From Locusta migratoria (taxonomy: Eukaryota > Arthropoda > Insecta > Orthoptera > Acrididae): a stretch of DNA of 64,000 nt. Position numbers and translations under genes: made by a program. The notes beneath the pieces were generated by a model. The model was not told the origin of the DNA. It saw nothing but the letters and a program-made list of their open reading frames with translations, and ran no database searches. This document shows positions 33,962 through 44,787 of this stretch, in pieces. How positions within the stretch are numbered: position 1 is the stretch's first letter; each line of letters opens with the position of its first letter. The stretch is from positions 367,681,159 through 367,745,158 of the forward strand of contig CM048744.1 of NCBI GenBank assembly GCA_026315105.1, written 5' to 3'.

Positions 33962-34951
33962 CTTGCAGAACGAGTATTTGTCCGTGGCACAATAATGGGC
34001 TTTCCTGGATTGCTTGGATCAAATAGTTGCCTGTGCTGTGGCACAACATAGGTTCCAACAGTTTGTGGCTGCACCGAAGACTGCTGCTGATGATGAACAA
34101 TGCCCGCTGACTGAGTTTGTTCTCCTGGTGGCAGTATCAGTATGCCAGCCACATTTGGATGAGAAGGGGGTGGAGCTGTTGATGGCGTCCCTGAAGATGC
34201 TCCTTTTGCTTCAGCTGCAGCTGCTGCCCTCCTCTCTCTGCTCGCAGCACGACCACCTCGACGACGTCCTCTGCGTTCACCACTTCTATTGCGTTTCCTT
34301 TCACCACTTGCTCCTCTATTTCTGCCACTTCCTCCACCTCCTTTCCTATCACTACTATGTCCTCGATTTCTGTTACGCTCTGTACTAGCACCTCTGTTTC
34401 TGGGACTTACGGCTCTGTTCCTTGCCTTGTCAGAGCTTAGGCCACGATTCCTATTCCTCTCTGGGCTGGTAATTCTTCCCCTACAAGGACTCATTCCTCT
34501 GTTTCTTGCCCTATCAGGACTATTTCTATTTCTTATCCTATCTGGGCTCAGACACCTGCTTTTCCCCCGCTCTGTGCTCGGGCCTCTGTTCTTGTTTCTT
34601 TCATGACTTGCACCCCTATGTCGGTTCCTGTCTCTGTCTCCAGCACCTTTCCTGTCCCGGCTTGATCCCCTGTTCCTATTACGTTCCCAGCTAGGGCCCC
34701 TATTTCTTCCCATATCCCCACCTTTTCTTTCAGGACTCGCCCCTCTATTCCTACCCCTTTCACTACTGAGTCCTCTGTTTCTGTTTCTCTCATTACTGTG
34801 ACCTCTTCCCCTGTTTCTGTCTCCACTAGGACCTCTATTTCTAGTCCGTTCATTACTAGAGCCTCTCACTCTATTTCTTTCACTAGCTGTGATGAAGGGA
34901 TTTTTGTCATCCAAACCATCATGGTTGTATAATCTGTCCCGGCTTATACTC
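33962..34951 (-). CDS. SMG6: SMG6 exon, RNRG-repeat region and GILILP / LFDPSNP motifs
   Basis: This is a 990-bp exon with acceptor CTTTTTCAG and donor CAAG|GTTTGT, phase 2 at both ends. After SISRDRLYNHDGLDD it encodes about 200 residues of degenerate units built on R-N-R-G-x-S-x-E/D-R, with about a dozen NRG cores. It then has a Gly/Arg block, an Ala-rich stretch, and a conserved end. The conserved end holds GILILP near 34140 and QLFDPSNPGKPIIVPR near 34010. Human SMG6 has the same two motifs in the same order (established knowledge of the family), and this anchors the gene call. The Arg/Ser-rich region is much more regularly repetitive than the human counterpart. The exon sits 3.3 kb downstream of the Gly exon and 18.7 kb upstream of the next. 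Confidence 0.93.
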
Positions 34952-35266
34952 CTGAAAAAGAAACGCAAATTAGCATCTTCATAAAACAACGTAATAGCAT
35001 CCTTTTACCAAAAATTTTAGAGTCAGTTTCATGACAAAGTACTCAAACTTAGGTAAATATTTTCATTACTCAAACATTGGAATACCAAAAATATTGTGAA
35101 AAGTGTAGATTGTAAATCATCATAATGGATGATCACTGAGCCACAGATCTGCACAATCACACACCTTAAGTTTTTTGTGAAAATCTTCCTCAGAAGAAGA
35201 ATACACACTTATTCAGACAATAACACAGACACAACTTAATCACATGACAGCTGGGGGACAGCTATC

Positions 35267-35329
<63 letters not shown>

Positions 35330-36081
35330 CGCACGTGCACACAGAAGTGCACGCACTTTTCTGTGAAAAGCTTTTGGTGAAAGCTTGACTGTGTGATTGT
35401 TTTCTTTTTTGTGCCAGTTTGTGGCTCAGCTATTGTTTTTATGGGAAGTTGCAATAAAACTTTTTCATAATATCATGGTAATTATTCATTACCAACACCA
35501 TACACGTACAATAAGCTTTGACCAATGCTCCAATCATTGTTACCAGTTACTCATACAAAAATGAAAATCACAAAATAATAAAATCAGAATAGGGCAAGTA
35601 TTGCTGAGGATAAATTATTAAGTGTGAAAGGAAATATATAGGCTGCTCATTGACAGTGCTCTGTAAAAAATCATAAATCATTCTTAAGAAGTGGTAAAAA
35701 CTGTATGATAACCCAAATAAAAAGAACTCCTTCATCAGTAAAAAGTGTATCCATATTTCCATAAATATAGAATGGCCTTGGTTGTCTATCAAGAATAATT
35801 CAAAGTAAATGTAATAAAATTAGCATGTACTGATAGAAAATACATCTCAGTTTCTGTCTGAGTAAATACCACACTTTTGCTTATGAACTGATATTTCCAT
35901 TTTCTTGCACCAATATTCCCCACAGTCCGACGTTACTTCCAAGTTAAATAACTTCATTGAAGTGATTACTCTTTTGCAACAGTTTTAGTTAGTTAATCCA
36001 CAAAAGTTAATGCCCCCAATGTGGAATGCAATGCCTACCACAAAAAGGAAACCACCCATAAGGCATGATTGGATGTCAATG
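34952..36081. other. SMG6 intron with a (GT)n microsatellite
   Basis: This is unassigned AT-rich sequence. A GT run of about 28 units lies at 35270-35327. Confidence 0.6.
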
Positions 36082-36095
36082 TAATTGCATAAATG

Positions 36096-36306
36096 AATAT
36101 AAAAAATAGAAAACGGATGACTTACCCAAAGGACAGGCTCGTCGACAGAGACAAATAAAATCACACACAAACACACATATAAGCTTTCGTATGTTTATAT
36201 GTGTGTGACTTTATTTGTGTCTGTCGACGAGCCTGTCCTTTGGGTAAGTCATCCGTTTTCTATTTCTTATATTTGTTTATCCCACCAGGAAAGTTTTCTT
36301 CAATAA
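36096..36306. mobile_element. Foldback element with a 14-bp target duplication
   Basis: Arms of about 75 bp at 36099-36174 and 36196-36270 are near-perfect inverted copies containing GGATGACTTACCCAAAGGAC and CTCGTCGACAG. The 211-bp unit is flanked by a 14-bp direct repeat TAATTGCATAAATG at 36082-36095 and 36307-36320. The arm sequence also occurs once, without its inverted partner, at 50180-50260. A 14-bp duplication fits LINE-machinery insertion more than a DNA transposase. Confidence 0.82.
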
Positions 36307-36320
36307 TAATTGCATAAATG

Positions 36321-38294
36321 TACATACAATCAGTGGCCCTGTTATAGCAATTTGTTGAAACAAGTATAACAGCTACCACAGGCTAGTAGTTTTGTTCAAA
36401 GGCCTGGTAGAGTATATAATGTGCCTGAACAGCATCAGGCATTCAGAGATCACTGCTAGGGTCAGAGAGATGCCACACGCACGAGTGAGACTTAGTTGTC
36501 ACCACTTGACAGAGAGTGTTTCATTGTGGGTTTCCACTTGACAGTCTATCAATCCATGCAATATCTGTGTCTGTGGGCCACTTGGATGTGGAGCTGGTCT
36601 AACGGTGGACTGCATGGGAACATCATGAGTAATGATAAGTCAACCACATGTTACTAAAAAAGGAAGCTACCAATCAAGTATGTCTTCGCTCCACATCTTC
36701 ATCTCTCATCCTAGAACAAGTAAAGACTACCATGGACGCCCTGCAACATTCTGTGTCATTCTACACCAGAAGCTGGACCAAGCTGCTGTGAAGATCACAC
36801 GGACTAGTGAAAACTATATTGCATTGTGTCCACAATGAATAGCAGTTCTGTGTTACCCTGGTAACTATAGTAAGTGAGTTCATGGGGATGGTCAATCTTT
36901 CCAGTGTTTTGAAGAGGAACAGTGCTGCTCCTGGTGTCAGAGTGCAGTGAACCATGGTAGTGATCGAGGGAATTATGGTGCAAAGGGATACTTCACAGAC
37001 ATCCATTGTCCTCGTGTTACCTCTAATGTGACAGTATTATGCTTGTCCACATAGCAGATGTCCATAAATAGTCTGAGTGACTCTGAAGAACTCAGATGTG
37101 TTCCCAACAGAAGGCGTGGGACCAGCTCAGTTCCAAACTCCATCCCAGTGCCAAATAAGATATGGAAGACCAGTCAGAACAGCTTGACTCATTAGAGAAT
37201 ATACAACTTTATGACACCCTTCAGTGCTTCTCTTTTTTTCCCCAAGCAGTGTACTACTAGTGGTATAACAACATTATATGCCCAGCATCAAATCCCACCC
37301 CATCAAGGAATGTCCTTCCTGTTACTCTCATGCTCTCTATCACGCTGGCCAAAATCCAGATCTGGTTTTAATCATTCTGAAGACCTACCCAGGCCTTTTT
37401 AAAAATGGTGGTCACTGTAGTTCTGTAAGAACAAAAAATTTCTGAAAGGCCAAAAATAAATATTTTGGGCATTCTAAACACTAATTTGGCACATATTAGG
37501 CTTATTATTGTTTATTAATTATGTCAGCCTAAATGTGACATTATCAAATGTTTCATCACTATTTTAGAAGTCAGCTCACCCCTTTCTGTTGTTTCCCCTC
37601 ATTTTCGGTAACTTTCCATATCAGATGTCATCATGAATTCTGACCCCTTTAACTAACTTTCCCTGCTCTTCCCCACTCTACAGAATGTTTCAAAGTTTTC
37701 CTCCTCCCAGTTCTTCTTTTCTTTCCTTCACCCCACACAAAAAGCAAATACCCTGGGTAGTCTTGCATACTAATACAATCTTGGTTCATTACACACTAAA
37801 CACGGTGAAATGTCCTGGGTAATGCCCGGGCGGGGGGGGGGGGGGGGAATAGAAACATTTATTATTATTTCTTTATTACTTGAGTAGCCTACCAATAAAA
37901 AATTGGGCAAATTATGGAGCAGAACAGAATGTGACAGAAACAAGTTACATTGATAGGATCAACAAGCATACCTGCAAACAATGAACAATTATGTTGCAAT
38001 AAATTGATATGCACAAACATAAGAGAAAAATCACGGTTTACATCACTAAATTTTAGTTTAAAAACATGTAAGATACATAAATAATAAAAAATTATGGAGT
38101 TTATAAAGCTCTTTGGTTTTCAAGTAAGAACTTTCATTTAAAGGATACAATGATGCTTTAATAAAAACATGAAATGTTGTAAATTTGCTTAGAGACAGTT
38201 ACAGATCTTCACCCCTGTTCACACACAGTCTCTGAAAAAAGGTGTTTTGACAGTCTTCTGGCAGAAGGTGGTTTAATGAAATGAAATTCCTCAC
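36321..38294. other. SMG6 intron, unassigned; G-run near 37830
   Basis: The 36.4-37.2 kb part has a higher GC content and several short frames, perhaps a very old repeat I cannot name. A G run of about 18 occurs at 37831-37848. No conserved coding was seen. Confidence 0.45.
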
Positions 38295-38399
38295 CTGTTA
38301 TCTCTGGCCTGACCTCCCCCACCAGCATCTCCACTACCACCACCACCACTGCCTCCGCCACCACCACTACCACCTCCTCCTCCTCCACCACCCTTTCGC
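38295..38399 (-). CDS. SMG6: SMG6 exon, glycine-rich
   Basis: This is a 105-bp exon with acceptor TGTGTTGCAG and donor ACAG|GTGAGG. Its first G completes AG|G (Arg) from the exon at 56164. The frame then reads Arg-Lys, a Gly/Ser run of about 20 residues, and GDAGGGGQARDN, ending in AG. It is phase 2 at both ends. The run is GGN-rich, so the opposite strand and other frames are also open and could be mistaken for the product. The join to both neighbours keeps the frame, which is the main evidence for this reading. Low-complexity linkers of this kind are common in the disordered half of SMG6-like proteins. Confidence 0.82.
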
Positions 38400-38551
38400 C
38401 TGCAACACAAATTAAGTTTATAAACACTGAAAGTGGTAAGTATTTTTAAAACCTGCAGAAATATTTGTTCTCTTTAAAAATTAGTATATGCAACCACCAG
38501 AAAAGAATGTAGTGTCAGTCAAACTTGTAATTGAGGAGGACAAAGAGGGAA

Positions 38552-38600
38552 CAGTGATTTTGGGGGGGGGGAGGAGGGGGAGGAGGAGGAGGAGGATGAA
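38552..38600. repeat. G-run and (GGA)n repeat
   Basis: A purine-rich stretch of G runs and AGG units makes Ser/Glu-rich artefact frames on both strands. Confidence 0.9.
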
Positions 38601-39865
38601 GAGGAGGAAGAAACAATATTAACACTTTCCCTTTGCTCTAGAAATACTGCAAATCTCCGAATCCAAGATGACTCCAAATGCAAGGTGATACACACCCCCA
38701 ACACCTCTCAATAAGAAAAAACAAGGGGTTACAGAAATATATGTATACACAAACTAAGTTTATTTCGAAAATTTACAGATTGTTACTCTATTACAGGTAT
38801 CTGAAGGTTATCACACACACAAAAATTAAAAAAACAGACTTCTCTTAGTCAGATACACATGCTGCTTAGTCTTCACTAGTGGAATGGCTTACAGAATCTG
38901 AAGCATCATTGCCACTAATATGGTTATCATATTTTTAGCAACAGGAGATTGTATCTAATGCATTTGTTACGTAGCACTTCTTAAAGCCATTTACAAATAA
39001 TGCACTTCATATACATGTTCGAACAATCTTGATCCATTTTGCAATAAAGATACTAAAGGTTTTGTGAACATCCCAGTACATTCAGTGCTTGACCCATCTT
39101 AAAGTAACCAACTGCTGTAAAGCAATTTTAGTGGGAAAAACCTAGTCTTACTTGTTGACTTACATGGCTTTCACAGTTCTTTCACCAGGCATGACATTTA
39201 TGAATACTGTGTATTTTACATGCTATTATTAACCACAAAAATCAGCAAAAATGAATAATAAATGCTAAAAAACAAGAGAACACTTTGAGGCAGCTTTTAA
39301 ACTAGATACATTCACCGTGATACACTACCATAATGATGGGCAATTCCAAGAACTTGTGAAATTACAGAAGTTTGATGATAGAAAAAGTCTGATGTATGTA
39401 TGGCTTATGTGTAAATGTAAGTACATAGTTTAGTCTGGACTCTGATAACAGGCAAGTGAAAATCACTAGCAAGAGTGGAGGTTGCATGTCTCTTCAAATT
39501 GAATGAATGAAACCTTTAACTATGTGAATATCAATTATTTGTATATTTTACATCAGGCTTTATGAAAATTAATACTCATGTACTTCAAGAACATTAAAAC
39601 ATTTCAGTAGATATCTGCAGTTATGGAATTACTCCCACAACAAATGAAGTTTAGTACTAATAATTCAAAATAAAGTTTCAGAATCACTGCTTCGATTCCC
39701 ATGAATTAGAAGAGAGTGGCTGCAGAAAGTTTCAAGAAAATAACAGAATTATATAACAGAAACTAATTCCACTTTCACTACAGGAATAAGATGTTATGGA
39801 ACATACCATCAAAACAGGTTTGTTGTTTTCAAGTCACAATCTATAGCTGCTATGTATTTGGAAAA
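38601..39865. other. SMG6 intron, unassigned
   Basis: This is AT-rich sequence between the purine run and the inverted repeat. Nothing was recognised. Confidence 0.5.
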
Positions 39866-39988
39866 ACAGCTGTACAATATTTTTATTTATCACACACGAC
39901 CAATTTCAGATCTGTCTACTGTCAACAGATGATAGCAGTCAGTGCCGAAACTGGTCGAGTGTAATAAACAAATATATTGTACAGCTGT
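39866..39988. repeat. Short inverted repeat (foldback), 49-bp arms
   Basis: Arms at 39866-39914 and 39940-39988 are inverted copies with several mismatches. Each begins with ACAGCTGTACAATAT on its own strand and contains an ACGACC/GGTCG core. The spacer is about 25 bp. It could be a MITE or a paired SINE end. Confidence 0.75.
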
Positions 39989-40395
39989 TGGCACAAGAAC
40001 GATTTTTTCCAAAGCAGGTTTGTTGCCACAAAATGAAAAAGGAGTAAAATCAACTAAACACACACAAATCAGCATAAAGATTTCTGCTTTCAGATCTGAT
40101 ACTGCAGGTTCCGATACAACACTTTTCCAGTTTGTTTTCCACCCAACACTGTACGCGGCACAGTGACAAAAACTATTGTTAAAAAAAAACGTCAATTAGT
40201 GCCTGAAATGCAGTAGATGCACATGGATATTCTGTTTCTAGGATATTTTATTGTTTACACATATACCACACCATTTTCCTATAAAACAAATCTGACAAAA
40301 CATATGAAAGGTATAGTGAAAATAATCACAAAACTGTCTGAAGTCACGCCATTTGACTGTATGTCATTTTTTCCACACTTAAGTAATGTACACTA
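39989..40395. other. SMG6 intron, unassigned
   Basis: Nothing recognised between the inverted repeat and the 3' end of RTE copy 2. Confidence 0.5.
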
Positions 40396-42460
40396 ATTGT
40401 TGTTGTTGTGGTCTTCAGTCCGAGACTGGTTTGATGCAGCTCTCCACAACACTCTATCCTGTGCAAGCCTCTTCAACTCCACATAAGAGCGGTAACCTAC
40501 ATCTGTTTGAATCTGCTTACTGTACCCATCTCTTGGTCTTCCTCTGCACTTTTTACCCCACACACTTCCCTCCAAGGCTAAATAGACAATTCCTTGATGT
40601 CTAAGAATGTGTCCTACCAATCGATCCCTTCTTTTAGTCAAGGTATGCCAAAAATTCCTTTTCTCCCCAATTATGTTCAGTACCTCCTCATTAGTTATGC
40701 GTTTCACCCGTCTAATCTTCAGCATTCGTCTGTAGCACCACATTTCAAAAGCCTCTATCTTCTTCCTGTCCACACTGTTTATCTTCCATATTTCACTACC
40801 AAACCAGGCAACACTCCACACAAATGCCTTCAGAAAGGACTTCCTTAGGCTTAAATCAATATTCAATGTTAACAAATTTCTCTTTTTCAAAAATGCTTTT
40901 CTACCCATTGCCATTCTGCATTTTATATCCTCTGTACTGCGACCATCGTTTGTTATTTTACTGCCCAAGTAACAAAACTCATCTACCTCCTTTATTGTTT
41001 CGTTCCCTAATTTAATTCCTTCAGCATTACCTGATTTTCTTACACTGCACTCCATTACCCTAGTTTTGCTCTTGTTAATCTTCATCTTATATGCACCTTT
41101 CAGCACACTGTCCATTCCATTCAACTTCTCTTCCAGGACCTTTGCTGTCTCTGTCAGAATTACTATGTCGTCGGCAAAACGCAATGTTATTAATTCTTCC
41201 CCCTGAACTTTAATTCCTTGTCAAAATTTTTTCTTGCTTTCCTTTATAGCTTGCTCAATGTACAAATTGAATAACATTGGAGAAAGGCTACAACCCTGTG
41301 TCACTCCCTTCCCAACCACTGCATCCCTTTCATGCCCATCAACTCTGACAACCGCTGTCTGGTTTTTGTACAAGTTGTAAATAATCTTACGCTCCCTATA
41401 TTTTACTCCTACTTGCTTCAGAACTTGAAAGAGTTTATTCCAATCAACATTGTCAAAAGTCTTCACCAAATCTACAAAAGCTAGAGATGTAGGTTTGCCT
41501 TTTCTTAATCTATCTTCTAGGACAAGCCGTAAAGTGAGTATTGCCTCCCGTGTTCCTACATTTCTCCTGAACCCAAACTGATCTTCCCCAAGGTCGGCTT
41601 CTACCAGCTTTTCCACCCTTCTGTAAATAATTCATGTGAATATTTTGCAACCATGACTTATTAAACTGATGGTTCTGTAGTTTTCACACCTTCTGCGCTG
41701 CTTTCTTTGGAATGGGGATTATTACATTTTTCTTAAAGTCTGAGGGTACTTCGCCTGTCTCACACATCTTACAAACTAGGTGAAACAGTTTTGTCATGGT
41801 TGGTTCCCCCAGACTTCAGTAGCTCTGAGGGAATGTCATCTATGCCAGGGGCCTAGTTTCGACTTAGGTCTTTTGGTGCTCTGTCAAATTCATCTCTCAG
41901 TATAGTATCTCCTATTTCCCTCATCTACTTCTTCTCCCCTTCCTACAATATTGCCTCTAAGTTCATTTCCTTTGTTGAGCCTCTCTATATACTCTTTCCA
42001 CCTTCCAGCTTACCCTTCTTTGCTGAGAACTGGCTTTCCATCTGCATTCTTGATATTCATAGAGCTATTTTTCTTATCTCCAAATTTCTCTTATTTTCCT
42101 GTAGGCTGAATATACTTTTCGCCTTGCTATACTTTCTTCTACAGATTTGCATTTGGCTTCTAGCCACTCCTGCTTGGCCATTTTGCACTCCCTGTCAATC
42201 TCATTTCTTAGTCGTCTGTACTCCATTTTGCCTGTTTCATTTACTGCATTTTCATATTTTCTCCTTTCATCGATTAAATTTAGTTTGTCCTGTGATATCC
42301 AAGGATTTCTTGTAGGTCTAGCCTTCCTACCCATTTTGTTCTCTACTGCCTTCACTATTTCATCTCTCAATGCTACCCATTCCTCCTCTACTGTTCCCAC
42401 CATTTCTGTCAATTGTTGCCTAAAGATCCCTCGGAAATTTTCAAGAACTTCAGGTTCAGG
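40396..42460 (-). mobile_element. RTE-type LINE, copy 2 (5'-truncated)
   Basis: Minus-strand RT and linker, with the same family layout as copy 1. It has FGFRRNVGTREAILTLRL, FVDLVKTFDNVDW, KGVTQGCSLSPMLFNLY, FADDIVILTE (FADD intact) and FCYLGSKITNDGRS. The thumb and C-terminal frame (40393-41184) is continuous for about 260 residues. It is truncated near 42460 in the linker, so the endonuclease is absent. Frameshifts near 41210 and 41620 break it. Confidence 0.87.
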
Positions 42461-42496
42461 TGTCTGTGTGTTTCAGTAAGTGTACTTTAATATGTA

Positions 42497-42501
42497 TGTA
42501 C

Positions 42502-42560
<59 letters not shown>

Positions 42561-42566
42561 GGTGGG
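42497..42566. repeat. (TA)n/(TG)n microsatellite
   Basis: A short TA run passes into about 24 TG units and several GGTG units at the 5' edge of RTE copy 2. Confidence 0.95.
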
Positions 42567-43699
42567 TGTCTCCACTGTATGCGAGTGGTGGTCTCTCCCT
42601 TATTTTATGTATTTTCCAAGACTGACTAACAATGACTGACCCTCAAATTTTTTTTTAATATAATACAGTCATCCTGTTATTCTCAGATGGGACTAATTAC
42701 AGTTATCACAAGCCATCCAAATGTGGAAGATGAGAGATCCAGATTGACAAAGCTGTCCCAAAAAGCACATACAATTGCTCTGGGCAACTGTTACATCTTC
42801 ATCAATGAGAGAAGTTTCTGTATTCAATCATAATGTTCATACTTTATAAATTGCAATAACCTACTCAAGCTCAAAAGAAATCTATGGGCCAGTGATAATC
42901 GTAAACACTTTATGTAACCAAGTAGGACTTCGAATAACAGGTTCTGGGGTTTGTGTCCACGTCAAGTGGGTAAACCTACACGAGCGTTTGGCCAAGCACT
43001 CCTTGGCCTTTGTCAAATGGTATGACTGCCTAATGGTTGCTAGTATATACTTATCTTATTCATAAATGTGTTAGTTTGTTGCCGAAAGAACAGAGCACGC
43101 GCAGTTTTGCAGCTTACGTGTCAGTTTGTCGCCAAAAGCTATTATAAACATTTTTCCATTAAGTAACTGCGAGAGAGTAAATTTCTTTGCAGGAAAGAAT
43201 ACTTATATAGAAAACACTTTCATATGATGATAACAAACACTAATGTTTCCCTCAACTGTACTTCTTATGCCAACAGGACACATCCCAGATCTACGCAGCA
43301 GCAAATCTTGGTTTAATTCATCCAGATCGTGTTCAAAGCGAATATCACATTTAGTTCCATATGATGTTTTATGACATTCAAATTTTAGTGCTCTCCCAAT
43401 ACTGCACCTTGTTTGAACAAAAGTACCACCAGCACACACTTCAGCATCCATATTGCCTTTCAACAACAGCACTGACCTGTTTGAACCAGAATCTTAACAG
43501 CAAGAGTTACCTTTGTTGCAAGCTTGTTTCCTTTGTTGTTCCTGCCTAACAATGACTCAGTGCAGAGGTTCCAACTTTTGAATATGGCGAATAGTAGTGT
43601 GATCTAATGTGTATGAGCGGGGAGGAAGTGAGGGTAGGAAGGGGTCAACGACGTAAGTGAATAAGGAATCATCAAAATCGTGAAAACACGTTTCTGTAA
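42567..43699. other. SMG6 intron, unassigned
   Basis: No coding or repeat family was recognised. Two related words (GTTTGTTGCCGAAAG near 43077 and GTTTGTCGCCAAAAG near 43124) suggest a decayed short duplication. Confidence 0.45.
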
Positions 43700-43806
43700 G
43701 GTTGTTCAAAAATGTTCAAATGTTTGTAAATATATCGGACCAAACTGTGTGGTCATCAGTCTGTAGCTTACAAACTACTTAAACTAAGGTAAACTAACCT
43801 AAGGAC
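43700..43806 (-). mobile_element. SINE (family 2) fragment, body and tail only
   Basis: The sequence matches the tail and body of the SINE at 29.4 kb, through ATATCGGACCAAACTGTGTG and GGTAAACTAACCTAAGGACAC. The tRNA-like head is missing. GC-rich sequence replaces it from 43807. Confidence 0.8.
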
Positions 43807-44381
43807 ACAGGACCGGCGCAAGGCACGTGCGAAACGTGCGGCCGCACGGGGCGGCACTTTCCGAGGGGGCAGGTAAATCTGCCGCCACCCCCCCCCCCCA
43901 TTTTTTTTAGGACAAACTCAACATTCATGCCCAAGAGGGGATTCCAAACCTCGGAGGGGGTGGCTTCGGAATCTGTGGCATTGCGCCTGACTACCTGCTG
44001 GCCACCCCTGTTGAACAAGGGGAGGGAGGGGGACTAATTTCTTCCTATCCACTGTGGCAGCGCCGTCTTGTTTACGCCGGAGAAAAGAGAGGAGGAAGCA
44101 GCTGGCGTACATGCCAGTATTTTTATGAGTGGAGCGCTGCTGGCCTGTTGCACGCCGTGTGTTTACTCACAGCTAATTTTGCAGAAGACGAAATCTAATT
44201 TATGTAATTTGGAAATTCGAATGTAATGTTAGACACTGCAGTTACATGTTAAGCCTGAAGCAGTTTTGCTAAGCCCTTCAATAGTAGTTTCCGAGCGATT
44301 CATTCTTCTTGCATTATAGAAACAAATGATTGAATATTACTACAGTCAAACATGTCCAACACCTAAAATGGCTAAAAGTAT
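43807..44381. repeat. GC-rich unclassified repeat
   Basis: It starts AGGACCGGCGCAAGGCACG and includes GCGGCCGCACGGGGCGG and a C-run at about 43889. Base composition is sharply different from the flanks. It begins exactly where the SINE copy breaks, so it may be an insertion. I could not find matching termini or a target duplication. Confidence 0.5.
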
Positions 44382-44582
44382 GCCACGGTGGATTAGCCGC
44401 GCGTACTGGAGCGCCGTGTTGTGGTACGCGCGGCCGTCCGCCGTCTGGGATTCGAGTCTCCCCTCGGGCATGGATGTTTGTGTCGTCTTCAGTATAAGGT
44501 AGTTCATAAGTAGTTTGTAAGTTTAGGGACTGATGACTCCGTAGTTAAGTCCCTTGCGCTTTACAAACATTTGAACATTTGA
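44382..44582 (+). mobile_element. tRNA-derived SINE (family 2), plus strand
   Basis: The head has GGATTAGCCGCGCG (box A region) and GGGATTCGAGTCTCCC (box B). The body has TAGGGACTGATGACTCC and a tail AACATTTGAACATTTGA. It is a more divergent relative of the copy at 29.4 kb, in the opposite orientation. Confidence 0.78.
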
Positions 44583-44587
44583 TTTGT

Positions 44588-44787
44588 TAGAAGTATTCAG
44601 AATTGGTAAATATACTGTGAGTAGTTACAAGGGATAAAGACATTGGTAGTAAGCCTGGAATACGTTGGGTTTCGGCGTATTTTTGGAAATTTTTGCTATC
44701 TGTTTCTGAGTGATAGTCAGACGTTTTCTTTCTCCGCCTGCATGAACAACAATAAACTCTGTCCGGCACTTTTGTTTGATAATACTA
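44588..44787 (-). mobile_element. IS630-like DDE transposon, downstream fragment
   Basis: The minus strand encodes IIKQKCRTEFIVVHAGGE, a characteristic IVHAGG segment between the first and second catalytic Asp of this insect DDE family. It then degenerates. Its upstream part lies at 46382-46650, separated by a LINE. Confidence 0.72.

Noticed and set aside
34014..34853. Several other open frames over the RNRG exon, on both strands
   Set aside because: They are shadows of the repetitive SMG6 exon; only one frame has correct splice joins and the GILILP and LFDPSNP motifs.
38209..38427. Minus-strand frame with poly-Val/Glu over the Gly exon
   Set aside because: It does not join neighbouring SMG6 exons in frame; the Gly/Ser frame does at both ends.
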